Source: Nyssa sinensis | Taxonomy: Eukaryota; Streptophyta; Magnoliopsida; Cornales; Nyssaceae | Length of the DNA stretch: 64,000 bases | Reading direction: 5' to 3' | Assembly (NCBI GenBank): GCA_008638375.1 | Contig: CM018041.1 | Coordinates: forward strand, 17,444,453 to 17,508,452 | Shown here: positions 45,937 to 59,527 of the stretch, one piece after another | Position numbering within the stretch: position 1 is the stretch's first letter | Layout of the letters: each line of letters begins with the position of its first letter | The notes under the pieces: model-generated | Told to the model about the DNA's origin: nothing | Database searches by the model: none | The model's input: the letters and a program-made list of their open reading frames with translations, nothing else | Made by a program: the position numbers and the translations under genes

Positions 45937-48900
45937 TGTCACGTCCCGAATTTCCCACGAACCCGGGGCGCGAGTAACGAGACAGAAAGTAAAATAAATA
46001 AAAGGACAAAAGTAATTAAATTCAATAAACATGCGTCCATCATCATCCATACATAGAGTAACATCAAATACATTGTTCATCAGTCATTCGGGCTTAAGCC
46101 CTTACATAACAAAAATACAAGTCTCATGGATCACAAATACATCACGTGCTTTCGCCCTCTCAGGGCATCACTAAGTCTCATGTGGCTGGAGGATCCTCAT
46201 CTGAAAATGTTGCCCACGAATGGGTCAGCACAACTGCTGGTATGATGAAATGCTAATGCCAGAAATAAAGCTAAGGCGTGGGCAATGTGCAAAGTGTACA
46301 TTTATTTCTAAATGACATTCAAACATCGCAGTATATATATGAATGGTATGCATGACACACCCATGCACAACTCTATGCCACACCAATGTCTCATTTACGG
46401 GTACTCCCCGATGGCACGAAGTACCAATGCAATGGCCAATTTTGGGTTTTTCACCACAGGATCTACAACCTCATATGCAAAGCACCACGTGCTTACCCAC
46501 GCCATGTTCTCAAAGGATTCATCATATGCCAATATGCCAATGCAATCTCAATGATACATGGTTTCCACAATATAGCATGCTCGAGACAATAATACATAAA
46601 TCACCTAACTGATTCCACATGCAAGCATATCTCGTAAAATCAACATATACACATGTCATTGAGTCACATTCATCATTCACTACATATTCATAAGGTACAA
46701 GTAACATGTAATCATGTGAACCACCATTCCAAATAAATAGGTAAACCCATTACAGGTAAACACATACATTCAGTCATTCACAAATATTCCTAACTTAACT
46801 TCATTTCTAACACTAGCAAAACACCATACCTGATGGGTTGGTATCAACCCTAGAAGATCGTGCGCTATATGTAACTGAACCGACGGATGAAAATGTAGAG
46901 GATCAGATCGCCCTCCCCCTGTCCTGTCAGTGTCCCTAAAAGTAGAAATTACAACTCAGTCCATTGTTGTTTGAATTTATGCTATTCAATCAAATTTTAT
47001 GTCTTTAAATTCGTAGGTTTCTATTCTGCTAAATTAAACTCTAACCATTGGTTTTAGAACGTTAAGAAAGTAAGTCTAGGTTTTCGTAGAACTCAATTCG
47101 GGGCACCGGGGTTCAAAAGGGCAAAACAGTCATTTTGCACTTTAACGCGTGTCCTTACATTTCGTGACCCTCTTTTCACAATTCGGACTCCACGGTTGAG
47201 TCCGGAATGTTCGAGATAATAAAATTTCACTATTTGTTTACCTAATTCGGAGTTCGTCTGACAGTGTTTCGAGTTAGGGGCATTTTGGTAATTTTAAGGG
47301 TTACTACGGTCTTTTATTTTTTGGGACCCCCCGTCTCGTAAAACGGACCTCACCATTGGTCTCGGAATGGTCGAGATAGTCAAAATACACCTATGACTTG
47401 TCCCATTTGGACTCTGGGATGTTTTTGAATATTTAATTAATTAAATTAATTTAATTAAATAATTAATTAATTAATTTAATTAATATTTTATTAATAATTT
47501 AATCATGGTGGGTCAAAGTGTAATTCCTAACAGTTGGGGGGTCAATTCGTAATTTCTGAAAGTTCAGGGTTAAGGTTCAAATTCAAAAGGTTCAAATTCA
47601 AAGGTTTAAATTCTAAAAAGGTTTCAAATTCCATTTAATTTAAAACAATGGGCTGACACGTGGCAGGGGTGACCCGTACCCGCCCGAACCGGAACCAGAT
47701 CCGACCCAGGACCCGACCCGGCACCCCACCTTCTTCCCCCGATTTTCCGGTGAAGCAGCGGTAGGGTTCCGGCGCCTTCTCCGGCGCCGGCGAGCCGGCC
47801 TCCGACGAGTTTTTCCCCATTTTTCAAAATGCCATTCTCTTCCTTCTTTCACGTAGATCACATCCCCAACCCCCATTTCCCTCAAAACCTCCTCCATCTC
47901 CACGAAATAGAGGGTCAAACCCTCGGTCAACTCTTCGGCCACCCATTTTTCCCCCCACTTTCCCCACTGTTTTGAACCCAATTCATCCCATTCACTTTCT
48001 GCACTTCAGAGGGTTATTTTAGGATCATTTAAAGGAAGTTTTACACATGAAATGATGAGGTTCAACCTCCATGGCCGAAACCTGCAACTAGGGATTTCTC
48101 CCTAGTTTATCACCATTCATTCTCACTTCTTCTTGCAAAAGTAATCACTACAATTATTCTCTCTAAGATCCTATTAAATTTGATGAATCAATTAAAATGC
48201 TTAAAAAAAATTGAAACAGAAGGGTTTTACCCGTGGCTTCCTCTGTTGTTTCTCTCTCTCTAGCCGTGCCCAACTTCCCACCTTTCATGGTTCCGCCTCG
48301 AGCTTCCTCTCCTTTCTTCACAGTAGTCTAGACTTCTCTCTCCTCTCTGTTCCTTCTCTTCTTTCTCTTCTTTCCTGTCCTTCTCCTTTCTCTCACCCGG
48401 AGGATATACGCCCCATTTCTCTTCACTCTCTCTCTCTCTATATTTCTCTCCTCTCTCCTCTCTCCTCTCTCTCTATATTGCTCGCTCCGTCTCTCCTCCT
48501 CTCTCACATCTTCCCTCGGAATGGATATCGAACTCCAAGGCCTCACCCCTCCCTCACTCTCCGCTCGGACGCCCTCTCTCGATCGCTCTAATAATCAACC
48601 ACTCTCTGCATGCCCTTGCACCCCCCCCCTCCCCTGAATTCTACCACACACACAACCCCAACTCCCATACCCCTTTGATGTTGTAACACTCAAGGTCACC
48701 ACACACACACAACCGGCACGACAACCACATGCACCACACTGTACCACAGTGCCTTTGCACTGTTATATACTAATAATATTATAATATAATTTACACCAAA
48801 TAAATAATATATATATTCCTCCAAATTTTAATATGCATTAATATATATAGACTGCACATGTACATACACCTAATTTACACATACAATACACACAATCACA

Positions 48901-49009
48901 TTCTTATAATGATAATAATAATAATAATATAATAATATCGTATATATAATTATTAACAATTGCAAGAATAAATAATAATCAATAAAATTTTTTTTTTCAT
49001 GTTATAACA
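45937..49009 (-). mobile_element. Solo LTR, ~3.1 kb, inverted copy of the 50928 family
   Basis: On + it starts TGTCACGTCCCGAATTTCCC and ends ATGTTATAACA. In reverse complement it follows the 50928-53956 unit: the GCTGACCCATTCGTGGGC block, the GCATGGGTGTGTCA block, the GGACTCAACCGTGGAGTCCG-type motifs, and the CCGGCGCCGGAGAAGGCGCC region near 47775. TAGGG at 45931-45935 and 49010-49014 is a likely target duplication, with one extra G before the left end. On both sides the host phrase 'ttttggtaatttt' resumes. No coding domain. Frames near 47640-47980 and 48211-48591 are low-complexity artefacts. Confidence 0.82.
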
Positions 49010-50927
49010 TAGGGCTTCCTAGTTACTTGAAGGGCATTTTTGTAATTTTTATATCATTTTACTCACATGGAAGTAATTTGATAATTTTAGCCCTTTGGTA
49101 GCGAATTGGGAATAATTTGGTTATTTCACATGTCTTGTGGCAATTTAGAGATTCTCTATCGAATTGGGGGCAATTTGGTAATCTTGAGTGATAATAGTCT
49201 ATTTATACTTAATTAGGACTTTTCACTTTCAGAGTTTTTATAAATTTAGTTGCTTGCTATTTCCTTAAATGGAGATACATTGAACCTAGAAATTTTCATT
49301 TTAGAGTTTATTTTTTCATTTAAATTTTATTTATCTTTGATCTTATTGGCTTTTGTATGTAGATACCAATTCTATTGGTTCATGTATTATCATAATTATT
49401 AATTAATTCATTTAGTTAGGATAATCATTCTTATTTAATTTTTTATTTATTTAATTAGATAATTATCACTCAAGACACGATCCTAACACTCTATTTTAGG
49501 GTTTCATTTTAGACCCTTGGATCAAATCTATATATTTTCCTTATAAATAGAGCCCCCAGGCCATCAGTTTTAGGGACACGAAAATATATGAAGGGAAGAC
49601 GATTTCCATAGCCTTATGCTGTTACGTTAATTTTAGGGTTTTCTCTACAATCCTTGTCTTGAGGTCGAAGCCCTATTAAAGTGACAACCTCTCTCCGCAA
49701 AGCCATTCAAAGCAACACTTTTCTGAACCGAAGAACAAGTCAGAGATTTGTCTGACTACCACGACTGAATATGGTACGCTCTCAAACTCTTAACAATTTC
49801 TTTTTCTTTAGATCCGGTTGATCTCATCTCTTTTATCACTCTTGATAAAAGAGGGTAAACCAGAGAACTACGTGACTATGATTCCGTTCTTCTGAACAGA
49901 TACGTAGGAAGTCTTCGGGCCCGAGTCAAATTTATTTCCTATCTTTTTGTTCTATTTATTCTTTATTATTTATTTCTTCCATCTCATATCTTTCTTTTCA
50001 GACTTCTCATAACAAAATAGCCTTGTAAGTGAATATTCGAGACTGATCCATCCGGATCGGGCGGGGTGGGTGCTTAACACCTTCTCACTCCGTACTTTAG
50101 CCCCCGAACTTGTTTCTATATGTTTATATTTTTCAGCGCTTTATCTTTGTTTTGATCCATGTCAAGGGATCTTTAGTATGTATTTAGGAATCAAGGTAAT
50201 GTAATTTATTTTTCATTCCTTTCGGTTTTCCTTTATATGTATTGTTCAATCTGTAATGGGTTTGCTTGTTTCTTGCCTAAAAACAAGCTGACAACTCCTC
50301 AATCTCTCAAGTCTCCCACAAGAGGTGTTCCTTCCCACTTTAAGGAAAGGAGACAACCGGGATCTCTCTAAATCCATAAAAAAGATGACACATATTTTTC
50401 CCTTTTTTCGGTGTTGGCACCCACAACATGCATGATAGACAATGATATATATTATAGAATAAACTGCTATTTAAGAATAAAATGGATCATTTTACTCGTA
50501 GTTTTAGTGAGTCAAAGTTGATAATTTTATTCAAAATAAAGAAAAGATTGACTAAAAGGCATAGAATGGCGTGTAAAGAGCACGACTTTATATTGCTCAT
50601 AATATTTTGTACATTATGCACAAGTGGTAGCATAAAAATTAATCATCACAAGAGTGAGCTGATTAATTCTTTTGAGCAATATATGGCCTTATGATAAAAT
50701 AATTAGATATTGGTTGATTTTAATCTTTAGGACTGAATGAAACTATTCATTCTTTGTGAAGTAATAGTTCATTATAGATTGATCTACCCCATGTCAACTT
50801 CGTTATATGAGTATGATAGTGGTTTTGTCTCATTAGATTATTTGATAGTTTTGGACTTATCTCTTTATGGCTTTCCACGATGTTATTTTTTGAGCAATAA
50901 CATGGACACATTGAACTAGAGTGGATG
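49010..50927. other. Host interior between the two 3-kb solo LTRs
   Basis: It holds the right part of the Tat-like LTR, then sequence of the giant element up to GGATG at 50923-50927. The frame at 50482-50694 shows no protein similarity. Confidence 0.5.
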
Positions 50928-53900
50928 TGTAATAACCCGAAATTTTTTTTTTTTTTTTTTATATATGAAAATTTTCCTTGGTTATTAAATTTTTATTATC
51001 AATATTATTGTTAATTTTTTATGCATATATATTATATATATGTATGGTATGTATGTGTAGGTGTGTGGGATAAAATATGTGCATGTATATGTGTATATGT
51101 ATATGTATATATAACAGTGCATGTGTGCACTGTGTGTGGGTGCAACTGAACAGGTGTGTGTGTGTTTGTGACCGACTGAGTGTGTGTGTGAGGTGTCGGC
51201 TAAGTGTGTGTGTTTAGTGTGTGGGTAATTAGTGATATGCAGGTGTATATGTATAGGATGCAAAGCTGCCTTGTAGAGAAAAGAGGTGGCTGAACGGAGG
51301 GGAGAAGTTCAAAGAAAGGGGCTGGCAGTGGGTGACGTGAGGGAGTGATGTGTGAAGTTTATATCTTGGTCTCGGTTGGGAGGAGAGAAAGGAAAGAAAA
51401 ACAGAGAGCAAAGGGAGAGAGAGAGTTCTGGAAGGGAGAAGAGATTTTGGAGCTTGATTTAAGCTTGGAACTAGAAGGTGGAGAGGTGCACAGCTAGAGA
51501 GAGAAACCTAACAAAAAATCACGAGTGACTTTATTTCTGATTTTTTTTGTTTCTTAGCATGTTATATAGATTTGATTCTCGATTCTTATAGTATATGAAA
51601 TGTGGATTATTTTGTAAAAGAAATCACTTAAAATGGTTAGGAAATGAGATAGAAAACGTGAGTTGCAGGTCTCGGTTATAAGAAGTGGGTCTTGACATTT
51701 TATGTGTAAAACTTGGTTTAAATGGGAGTAAAATAATCCTCTTAGGTGCAGAAAACAATATGGAGTTGTTTGAGCCAAAAACAGTAAAGGAATAGGCATA
51801 AAAACCAAAAAGAAATGTTGGCCAGAAATCGGCTACGACCGTTTGACCTTCTATTCGTGATGATCTATTGGTCCAAACCAAAAACGAAGAGTGGGAATGA
51901 AATCTACATGAAAAACTCTAGAAAACGGCGTTTTTAAAACCTTGAAAAGTCGCCGAAAAATCTCGCCGGCGCCGGAGAAGGCGCCGGAACCCTACTGGTG
52001 TCTCGCCGAAAAAACGGGGAAGAAGGGGGACTGTTTGGGTCGGGTCCGGGTCCGGGTCGGGCTTGGCTGAACCGCCCCTGCCACGTGTCGGTCTAAGGTT
52101 TTAAATTAAAAACCAAATTGGGACTGTTTGGCTGCAGGTTTAGGAAATTAAAAATTTGAATTTAATTTGAAACAGGGATATTCTATCCCTGTTCTCGGAT
52201 TGGCCCCTGTCTGGTTAACCAGATTGAGAATAGTAAATTGGACAAATTACAAATCTGACCTTGGATTTTTTTGGAAATTAACCTTGACCCAGAACTTTCA
52301 GAATTTACAAACTGACCCCCCCAACTGTTAATTATTATAACTTGACCCACTAGAATAAAATATTAATAAAATATTAATTAAATTAATTAATTAATTAATT
52401 ATTCTAAAATAACCCGAAGTCCAAATGGGACAAGTCATTAGTGTATTTTGACTATCTCGGCCATTCTGAGGCCAACGGTGAGGTCCATTTTATGAGACGG
52501 GGTCCCAAAAAAATAAAAGACCCGTAGTAACCTTTAAAATTATCAAAATGCCCCTGAATTGAAACACAGTCAAACGAACTCCAAATTTAGTAAACAAATA
52601 GTGAAACTTTATTATCTCGAGCATTCCGGACTCAACCGTGGAGTCCGATTTGTGAAAATAGGTCTCGAAATGTAAGGACCCGTGAAAAGTGTAAAATGAC
52701 TATTTTGCCCTTTTGTACCCAGATGTCCGAATTGAGTTCTATGAAAACCTAAACTTATTTTCTTCGACGTCCTGGACTTAATAGTAGAGTCCAATTTAGA
52801 AAAATAGAAACTTATAAAATAAAGACATAAAATTTGTTGAATAGCATCATTCAGGAAACAAATGAATTGAGTCACATGTTATGATTTTAGGAACACGAAA
52901 GGGCAAGGAGAAGGTGATCTGACCTTCGGTATTCTCACAGTGATCCTACCATACTACGCATACACTTTCCCGGGTTGAGGTCGATTATCAGGTACGATAT
53001 ATTGTGCTAAGTAAGAAATAAAATTGAGATTAGGAATACTTGTTCTGCTGCCTTGATTGTTCACCTGTTTGCTTGATTGTTCACATGCTTATGTGCTTCA
53101 TGCTATCTTGCTGTAAGTTGGGTGATGATATAGATAATGATTGTATGTATATTGCATGTGTTAGTATATTGTGTGTGAATTGTATTCCTTGAGAATTATT
53201 GAGACTATGAGATATGTGATTGAAAACATGCTTCATGTATGAATGAGATGCATCATTGAGATTACATTGTGGCATGAATGAATCAGAGCATCTTGACATA
53301 GTGTGGTTCTTTGTGCATGGCGTGAGTTGAGCACGTGGTGCTATGCATTATGAGGGTGCAGATCCTGTGGTGAAAAACCCAAAATCGGCCAATAGGTACT
53401 CGTCTGCCTGACGGATTCCGGACCGTGAAGCGAGACATACGTGGCGGTACTCATACAAGCGGGGAAGGCCGTATCATGAGACATGGGTGGGCATAAAGTT
53501 GCATGGGTGTGTCACGCATACTACTCATATACTGTATACTGTTCATATACTGCCATAATGATATCGAATGCCATATAGAAATAACTGTACACTTGCACAT
53601 GCCACGCCCTTAGTTTTGTTTCTTGCATTAGCATTATATTGTACCAGCATGTTGAGCTGACCCCTTTAGTGGGGCAAACATTTCAGATGATGCTCCAACT
53701 GTGCGAGACGTGGAGATGATTTGATTGGGGATTATGTTTGGCCCGAGGGGCGCATTTGATATTGTATAAGGGCATAAGCCCGAGACTGTTTCTTATTTTT
53801 TATGTTGTGAACAAATGGACCAGACCCTATGTAATGTATCAGAACAGTATGTAGAATGTATGTGATTATCCTAAATTATCTTTTATTTCTTTATTATTTT

Positions 53901-53956
53901 ATTTCTTTTTGTCTCGTTACTCGCGCCTCGGGTTCGCTGGAATTCGGGGCGTGACA
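50928..53956 (+). mobile_element. Solo LTR, 3029 bp, Ty3/gypsy-like
   Basis: It starts TGTAATAACCCGAAA and ends ATTCGGGGCGTGACA. GGATG flanks both sides (50923-50927 and 53957-53961), a perfect 5-bp duplication. It contains a poly-T run, TG-rich tracts, GC-rich CGGCGCCGGAGAAGGCGCCG near 51965, (TTAA)n near 52380, three copies of a ~150-bp periodic motif (52456, 52615, 52762), and the 3' blocks shared with 681-4388 and 45937-49009. Length and style suggest a Tekay/Del-like chromovirus LTR, but lineage is a guess. No internal region. Confidence 0.88.
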
Positions 53957-53961
53957 GGATG

Positions 53962-55643
53962 ACTAAATTAGCTTGAGATGACCTGTTGGAGTTACTCACA
54001 AAAACTTAGCCTATCGATGTGGAAATCCTATTTGATTGGAAAGGCCTATAGTAAACCCTTTTTTTTTATAAGGTGGACTTAGTCCTTATACATTAGAATC
54101 AGTTCTAATAGCATATGCAAACTCATGATGTTTTAAAAATTGAGAACATAGTAGAACTTGTTATTTTCTTACTTTATTACTCATGCTATGATTGCTCGTC
54201 TAACTCAAGCATTAGTTGCTTTGAGCATTCCTATAAGCATTAGTTGCTTTGAACATTTTTCAAGAGGTTAAGTATCGAAAATGAAAAATTCTAAAATTCT
54301 TCATATTAATTGTAAGCGAGAGTACTTGTCTGATTAGTTCAAGACAATTAAGTGAAAAAATGAGAAAATTGGATTTTTTTAAATACGATTAGGTCGATGA
54401 CGACGTAAATATGTTTTATGCATCCTATATCATTAACCGAGTGCCCTAATAGTTAGTTCTTTTAAGCTCGAGAATGGTGAAAAACCTAATTTGAAGGTCT
54501 TATCACTTTTTGAGATTTATGTGATTTGTTCACGTTATTTGTTATTATTTTTTTGAAAACTTGGCCTTAAGTTTTAAAAATGTTATTTTTTAAAATATTC
54601 TTTTTGAAAGTTAAAGGGCCATTAGATTCTTAATTGAACACCCCAAATTAAGGAATGACTAAATTGAGTTGTGCAATGAGAAAACTTTGAAGGATCTTTA
54701 ACTTTGTGGGTTAATGAAATCTATGGAAGTCACACCATCTCTCGACGAAGGTGAAAAATTGATATCTCATTCTAGAATCGTTGATGATGTTTTGAATAGT
54801 AGGAGTGACTTGCCGCCTAATGGGAGTGTACCATTAGTTGTGATTGTATCACTGGAGGAAGATTCTTAAGATTCTTAGTTGTGTATAAACAAATATAAAA
54901 TTTTTTCTCATCATCTTTGTGAGATTGAAGGGATAAATTTTAACTATTGCTCTACATGTTTAAGTGAATATTATTTCTTATATAGAGACAAAAGTTTTTT
55001 ATGTTAATAGTGTATGGATGATTGCTATGAGTGATAAGTTGAGTTAAATTAGCGAAGAATCAAATCTTAAGAATGGTTGGTCTCCTTTTGTGTAAGATTG
55101 ATTAACTATTAATTATGACCTATCTTCTTTGAAAATGACCTATCCCAAAGGGGTCAAGTTTTGGGTTTCAAGGTCAATGAATAAAGAGCGCAAAGTATGC
55201 TTGCTCAAGTGTTCATTTGTGACTTAAAGAAATTGTTTATACAATTTTAGACTTCAAGGTTAATGAACAAATATCGCAACGTCTGTATGCTAAATTTTTC
55301 ACTTGTGACCTAAAGCAATTGTCAAGTCAGTGGAATCTTAGATTTCATTAAGCAATTGGCTTGACGATGATCAAAGAAGCCACAAATAGTTTATAGAAAT
55401 CATTTTGATCTTTTGTATGGTTGCTGACATATATGGAATTAGTTGTCACCACCTAGAGGTAGTTGTCTTGTATTGAGGGGGATACAAGTGAAGTAAACTA
55501 TGCTTGGATTTGAGTTTCATAGAAATTTCCTTGAGGGATTTCTCGTTTTTCTCTTGAGAAATCTATAAGCAATCTTGTTAGTACGATCATAACTTATTGA
55601 CATGGACATACTTTAGTTTTGATCATTGCAATTGGATTAGTAG
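53962..55643. other. Host interior of the giant element
   Basis: Non-coding by eye. Some phrases recur (GCATTAGTTGCTTTGA twice near 54208-54250; ACTTCAAGGTTAATGA-like phrases near 55165 and 55252). No gag or pol motif. Confidence 0.5.
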
Positions 55644-56266
55644 TGTAACATTCCGACCCAATTAAGTGGGGCAATTAAGGATAATGAGGATTGTCATAAG
55701 ATAATTTGCTAAATAATTATGAACAATTCTAATTGAGGCTAATGGTTCGTAAATATGGAAGCGAATGTGTAAATGAGAGCAACTAGTTTTAAATTGGAGA
55801 CAACCAATTTTAAGAATGTGAGTTAATGACAAATGTCATAACTTAATAGCAAATCCTGATTAGTGTTAATCAAGGATTGACACAAGAATAATCTTAGAAA
55901 ATTAGTGCACATATTGCACTTAAGTAAGACTAATGTGATACATGAATAAGGTGTGTTTAATCAAGATTATTCCAAAAATTAAAATAGACTTTTGGAATAA
56001 TTAAAGTACAATATAATACACCAAAAAGAAAGTAGGAAGAAAAAGAGCCAAAAGTGCTCCCACCAAGTTTTGAACCTTGTACCTTGTGCAAGCAAATGTT
56101 AAGTTCCCATAAAGGTTACTAAATAGGCTGCTAGCACTTTGTGCTAATATGTCCACTCAAAATGTATATGACCCATGATATACACATATAGACTGCATTC
56201 AAAGATGGGTGTCATCACCTTATTGGACCAAGATCCAACCAATGGTGATTTATGCAAAAGCCACCT

Positions 56267-56303
<37 letters not shown>

Positions 56304-57460
56304 GAAATGAAGAAAATGGAAAGGAACTGAAGTTGCATGATGCATGCAAGGGTGGGAATGAACAAATTAATTGGGAGGTCAGGTGTCAAACAAGACATGA
56401 GAAGGAGCCCAAATAATAGTGTGGAAGCTACCATTGGAGGTAAGAGAGAATTTTCTCTCTCATTATTTTCTCTCTTAAAATCCTACTATCCTGAGTTTTT
56501 ATGGTCTGCATGTGTTTAGTATTGAAAATGAAATAAAATGGAAAGAAATGTGAAAGTTTAAGCTTGGAGAACTTGAAGCTTGTAATACCCGAAATCATGG
56601 AAAGTTGGGTTTTTAACCCAACTTGAATAAAGCTTAGAGATAATTACATGGCTCGATAGAGCATTAAAAATGGAAGCTAAAACAATTTGAACCATAAAAA
56701 ATGGTCAAGAAACCAATGGGGAAGAGCAAATTACAATTAAGGAGAGAGAATTTGAAAATATGGTTCGAACTTGATTTTCTTAGTTTTATGAACGAAAAAA
56801 GGTTCCTTGAGGTTCCAAAAATTGAATGGAGGAAAAACGGAGTGAAAACCATAACTGAAACATGTCGAAATAGAGCAAGAAAATGTCATTGGAAAGTCAG
56901 GCCCTCATTGGAGCCCGATTGCAATTCACTATTTCAAGGCCATAAACCAATCAAATCGTAAATCCAACATTATAAATGGAATCCTCATTGAAAAATGATG
57001 CGGGACGTGTTAGAGAAGACGTCAGAAAAACCAATGCCAGTGCCGTCGCTGGTAGGGTTGTTGTTGACCAAGTCAAACCTTGACCAGTTCAGTTAACGAG
57101 CTAGGTCGGGTCAGATATTGGGTCTGGGCTGATCCGCATAGAAATGTATTCTAAGTTAAGTGGAACGACATCATTTTGATTTGTAAAGGGTTGACCTCAG
57201 CATAACGCACTAAACCCTAAGAACCGATTGGTTCTTAACCATTTTGAATCGGTTCACTCACTTATGAATTGGACCAGACGGTTCAGCTATATAACCTTTT
57301 AAAATCCTATTTTGACCCTAGAACTTTCTGGTAATTACGTATTGGCCGAGAAAATAGTTATAAATTATTTTTAAATTATGAGAAATTACCAAAATGCGTC
57401 TGGGCCAAAAATAGGCCAATGAAGGCTAATTAAAATGAAAGAAGAGTCTAACCTAATGTT

Positions 57461-58090
57461 TTTGGGCATTCTGGACTTAATGGTAGAGTCCGATTTGTGA
57501 AATTAGATACCAAAAAATATGAACGGACAAACTGGAATAATTACAATTATGTAATAATGATAAATTAAGCTATCAATTAGACTCTGATGACTATGAAAAT
57601 ACATACTTTAGTATTTTGGGACATTCTAGACCCAATGACAGGATCCATTTTATGAAACAAAGTCCAAAAAATATAGACGCGTGAAATGTTATAATTACCA
57701 TTATGTCCTTAGTGATCCAAAAGTTAGTTAAATGTTAGAGATAACATATTCTAACTTTCTTTGACGTTCCGAACTTAATGGTGAAGTCCATTTTAGCAAA
57801 CAAAGTACCAAAAAATAGGACATGTGAAAATATAAAATTACAAAAATGCCCCTAAGCTTAATATAAGCTATAGATGTGCAAATTAAGATTTGAAAAAACC
57901 TAAACTGATTATCTTTGATATTTTGGACTTGACGGTGACGTCTTATTGAGAAAAATAAGACCTGGTACCAAACTAAAAAAGGACGAATAAATCCTTACGA
58001 CTTAATGAAGTTACTAGAAGTGTATGGATGAAATTAAAAGGCCAACGTAAATGTTATAAGGACTATCTGAACCCAACAATGAAGTCCGAA
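57461..58090. repeat. ~150-bp periodic repeat, five copies
   Basis: A motif like TTTGGGCATTCTGGACTTAATGG then TAGAGTCCGATTTGTGAAA recurs at about 57461, 57614, 57759, 57913 and 58056 (spacings 153, 145, 154, 143). The conserved part is a dyad, GGACT...AGTCC; the spacers between are poorly conserved. Confidence 0.75.
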
Positions 58091-58859
58091 GATGTAAATC
58101 AGGTATGAAAAAATATGAGACATTAAAAGTATAAATTACATTGTGCTCTTGAAGGCTAAATAATCTATAAAGCATCAGGAACCCTTAATTGGAAATTTGA
58201 AGGTCTCTTAATCAACTAGACTAAGTTCAAAAGAACTTTAAACGCTAAATTGAGGTGCCTAGATTAGAATGTATGTTGATTTAACATACAATGTATTTTT
58301 GATCCATGATTATAGGATCACCCAAACGATGGAAAAATGAAACAAGGCTATGGGATAACTACTATGGTACTAGTATGAGAATGCAATGCTAAGAACCCAG
58401 TGTAAATAAACCCGAACTTTAATATGTGAATTTTTACTCTGCCAACGTGACCTACTTGTATAGCTGCTAATCTTTTCTTCTTGAAATTGTGCATTGATAA
58501 TTATTTCAAGTCCACAACTTATTGATTATCTTGTTTCCCATTATGTAAAAATTTTTGATTTGTTGATATCCTATTTGTTGTAAATATCTACGAGTCCTTT
58601 GACTCATTGGCTATATCTTATCTTTGTGATTATTGTGATCTATTTTGTTGTGGATATTTATAACATATATATATATATATGCACATACCTTGTGGAATCT
58701 TTTTGCTGATAATATTATTTGTGAGTACACAGGATTGTGTCTGTCACAATGCCCATCTTGACTCTTTGGATGCTGATAACCTACGGGTTGGTGTTTGGAA
58801 ATGATACCCAACATGTTGTCTTGATGAGGACATTTTGACATGATGATAAGAGCTCTTGG

Positions 58860-59527
58860 CAAGGATCAAAGTTTCGTTTCTTTTCCATCGAAACGGTCGA
58901 AACGTTTCCGTTTCTCAGGAAACTGAAACGAAACAGTAGTAGAATATCGAAATTCATATGTTTCCATGGAAACAAAATTGTTTCTGTGGAAACATATCGA
59001 AACTAGTGGAAACATACCAAATCAGAGGAAACATTTCTTTTATATCAATAATAATTCTAGAAGTTAGTAAAAAATAATATCTATTTATTTTTCAAAGATT
59101 AAGACTCAAAATTACAAGAAGATATATTTCTATTACTTTTTCTAAAATAATAAAAAAGGAGGGAAAATAAAGTGTAGAGAAACAACTATTTTAATACTAA
59201 GTTACTAATTATAATATGGTTAAATCGCTATTTGTTTTACTTTTTATTTTATATGTAACTTGTGTCAAATTATCTAATTCGTGGATATTACATTGTATAT
59301 ATCTATTATGTCATTTATCATGAATTAGTATCATTTATCATAAATATGATGTATATGTCTTAAACATGCACAAATATTCAATAAATAGGCTTATTTGTAT
59401 AAATAAATAAATTTTAAGTTATGTTTCCACATGTTTCCAATTTTTTTTCTGTTTCCATTATGTTTTCGAAACGTTTCCGTTTCCGGACAGACCGAAACTA
59501 TACATCAAAACGATATTTTGATCCTTG
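58860..59527. mobile_element. hAT-like MITE (668 bp) nested in the LTR unit
   Basis: GCTCTTGG flanks both sides (58852-58859 and 59528-59535), a perfect 8-bp duplication. The inverted ends are CAAGGATCAAAGTTTCGTTT and CAAGGATCAAAATATCGTTT, 18 of 20 matching. Near both ends lies the subterminal motif CGAAACGTTTCCGTTTC (about 58899 and 59467), itself partly self-complementary and repeated in fragments ('gaaacg', 'ggaaac'). These resemble hAT transposase-binding clusters. The AT-rich centre has no coding capacity. Confidence 0.93.

Larger units (their letters stand above)
45287..50285 (+). mobile_element. Tat/Ogre-like LTR with leader, interrupted
   Basis: The start TGTAAACACCTCATTTTGTG has the form of Tat-type LTR starts. 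After the nested unit ending at 49009, the sequence continues with TTATAAATAGAGCCCCCAGG (49542-49561), GATACGTAGGAAG near 49908 and GATCGGGCGGGGTGGGTGCT near 50056, phrases I associate with Ogre/Tat R-U5 regions. TGACAACTCC near 50290 could be its primer site. The right end is uncertain and no internal or second LTR follows. Confidence 0.45.

Noticed and set aside
46312..46612. Three overlapping plus-strand frames
   Set aside because: All lie in the inverted solo LTR; the same sequence in the other copy is not open in these frames.
47624..48591. Several overlapping Arg-, Ser- and Pro-rich frames on both strands
   Set aside because: They fall in GC-rich and CT-rich parts of a solo LTR; simple composition, no domain.
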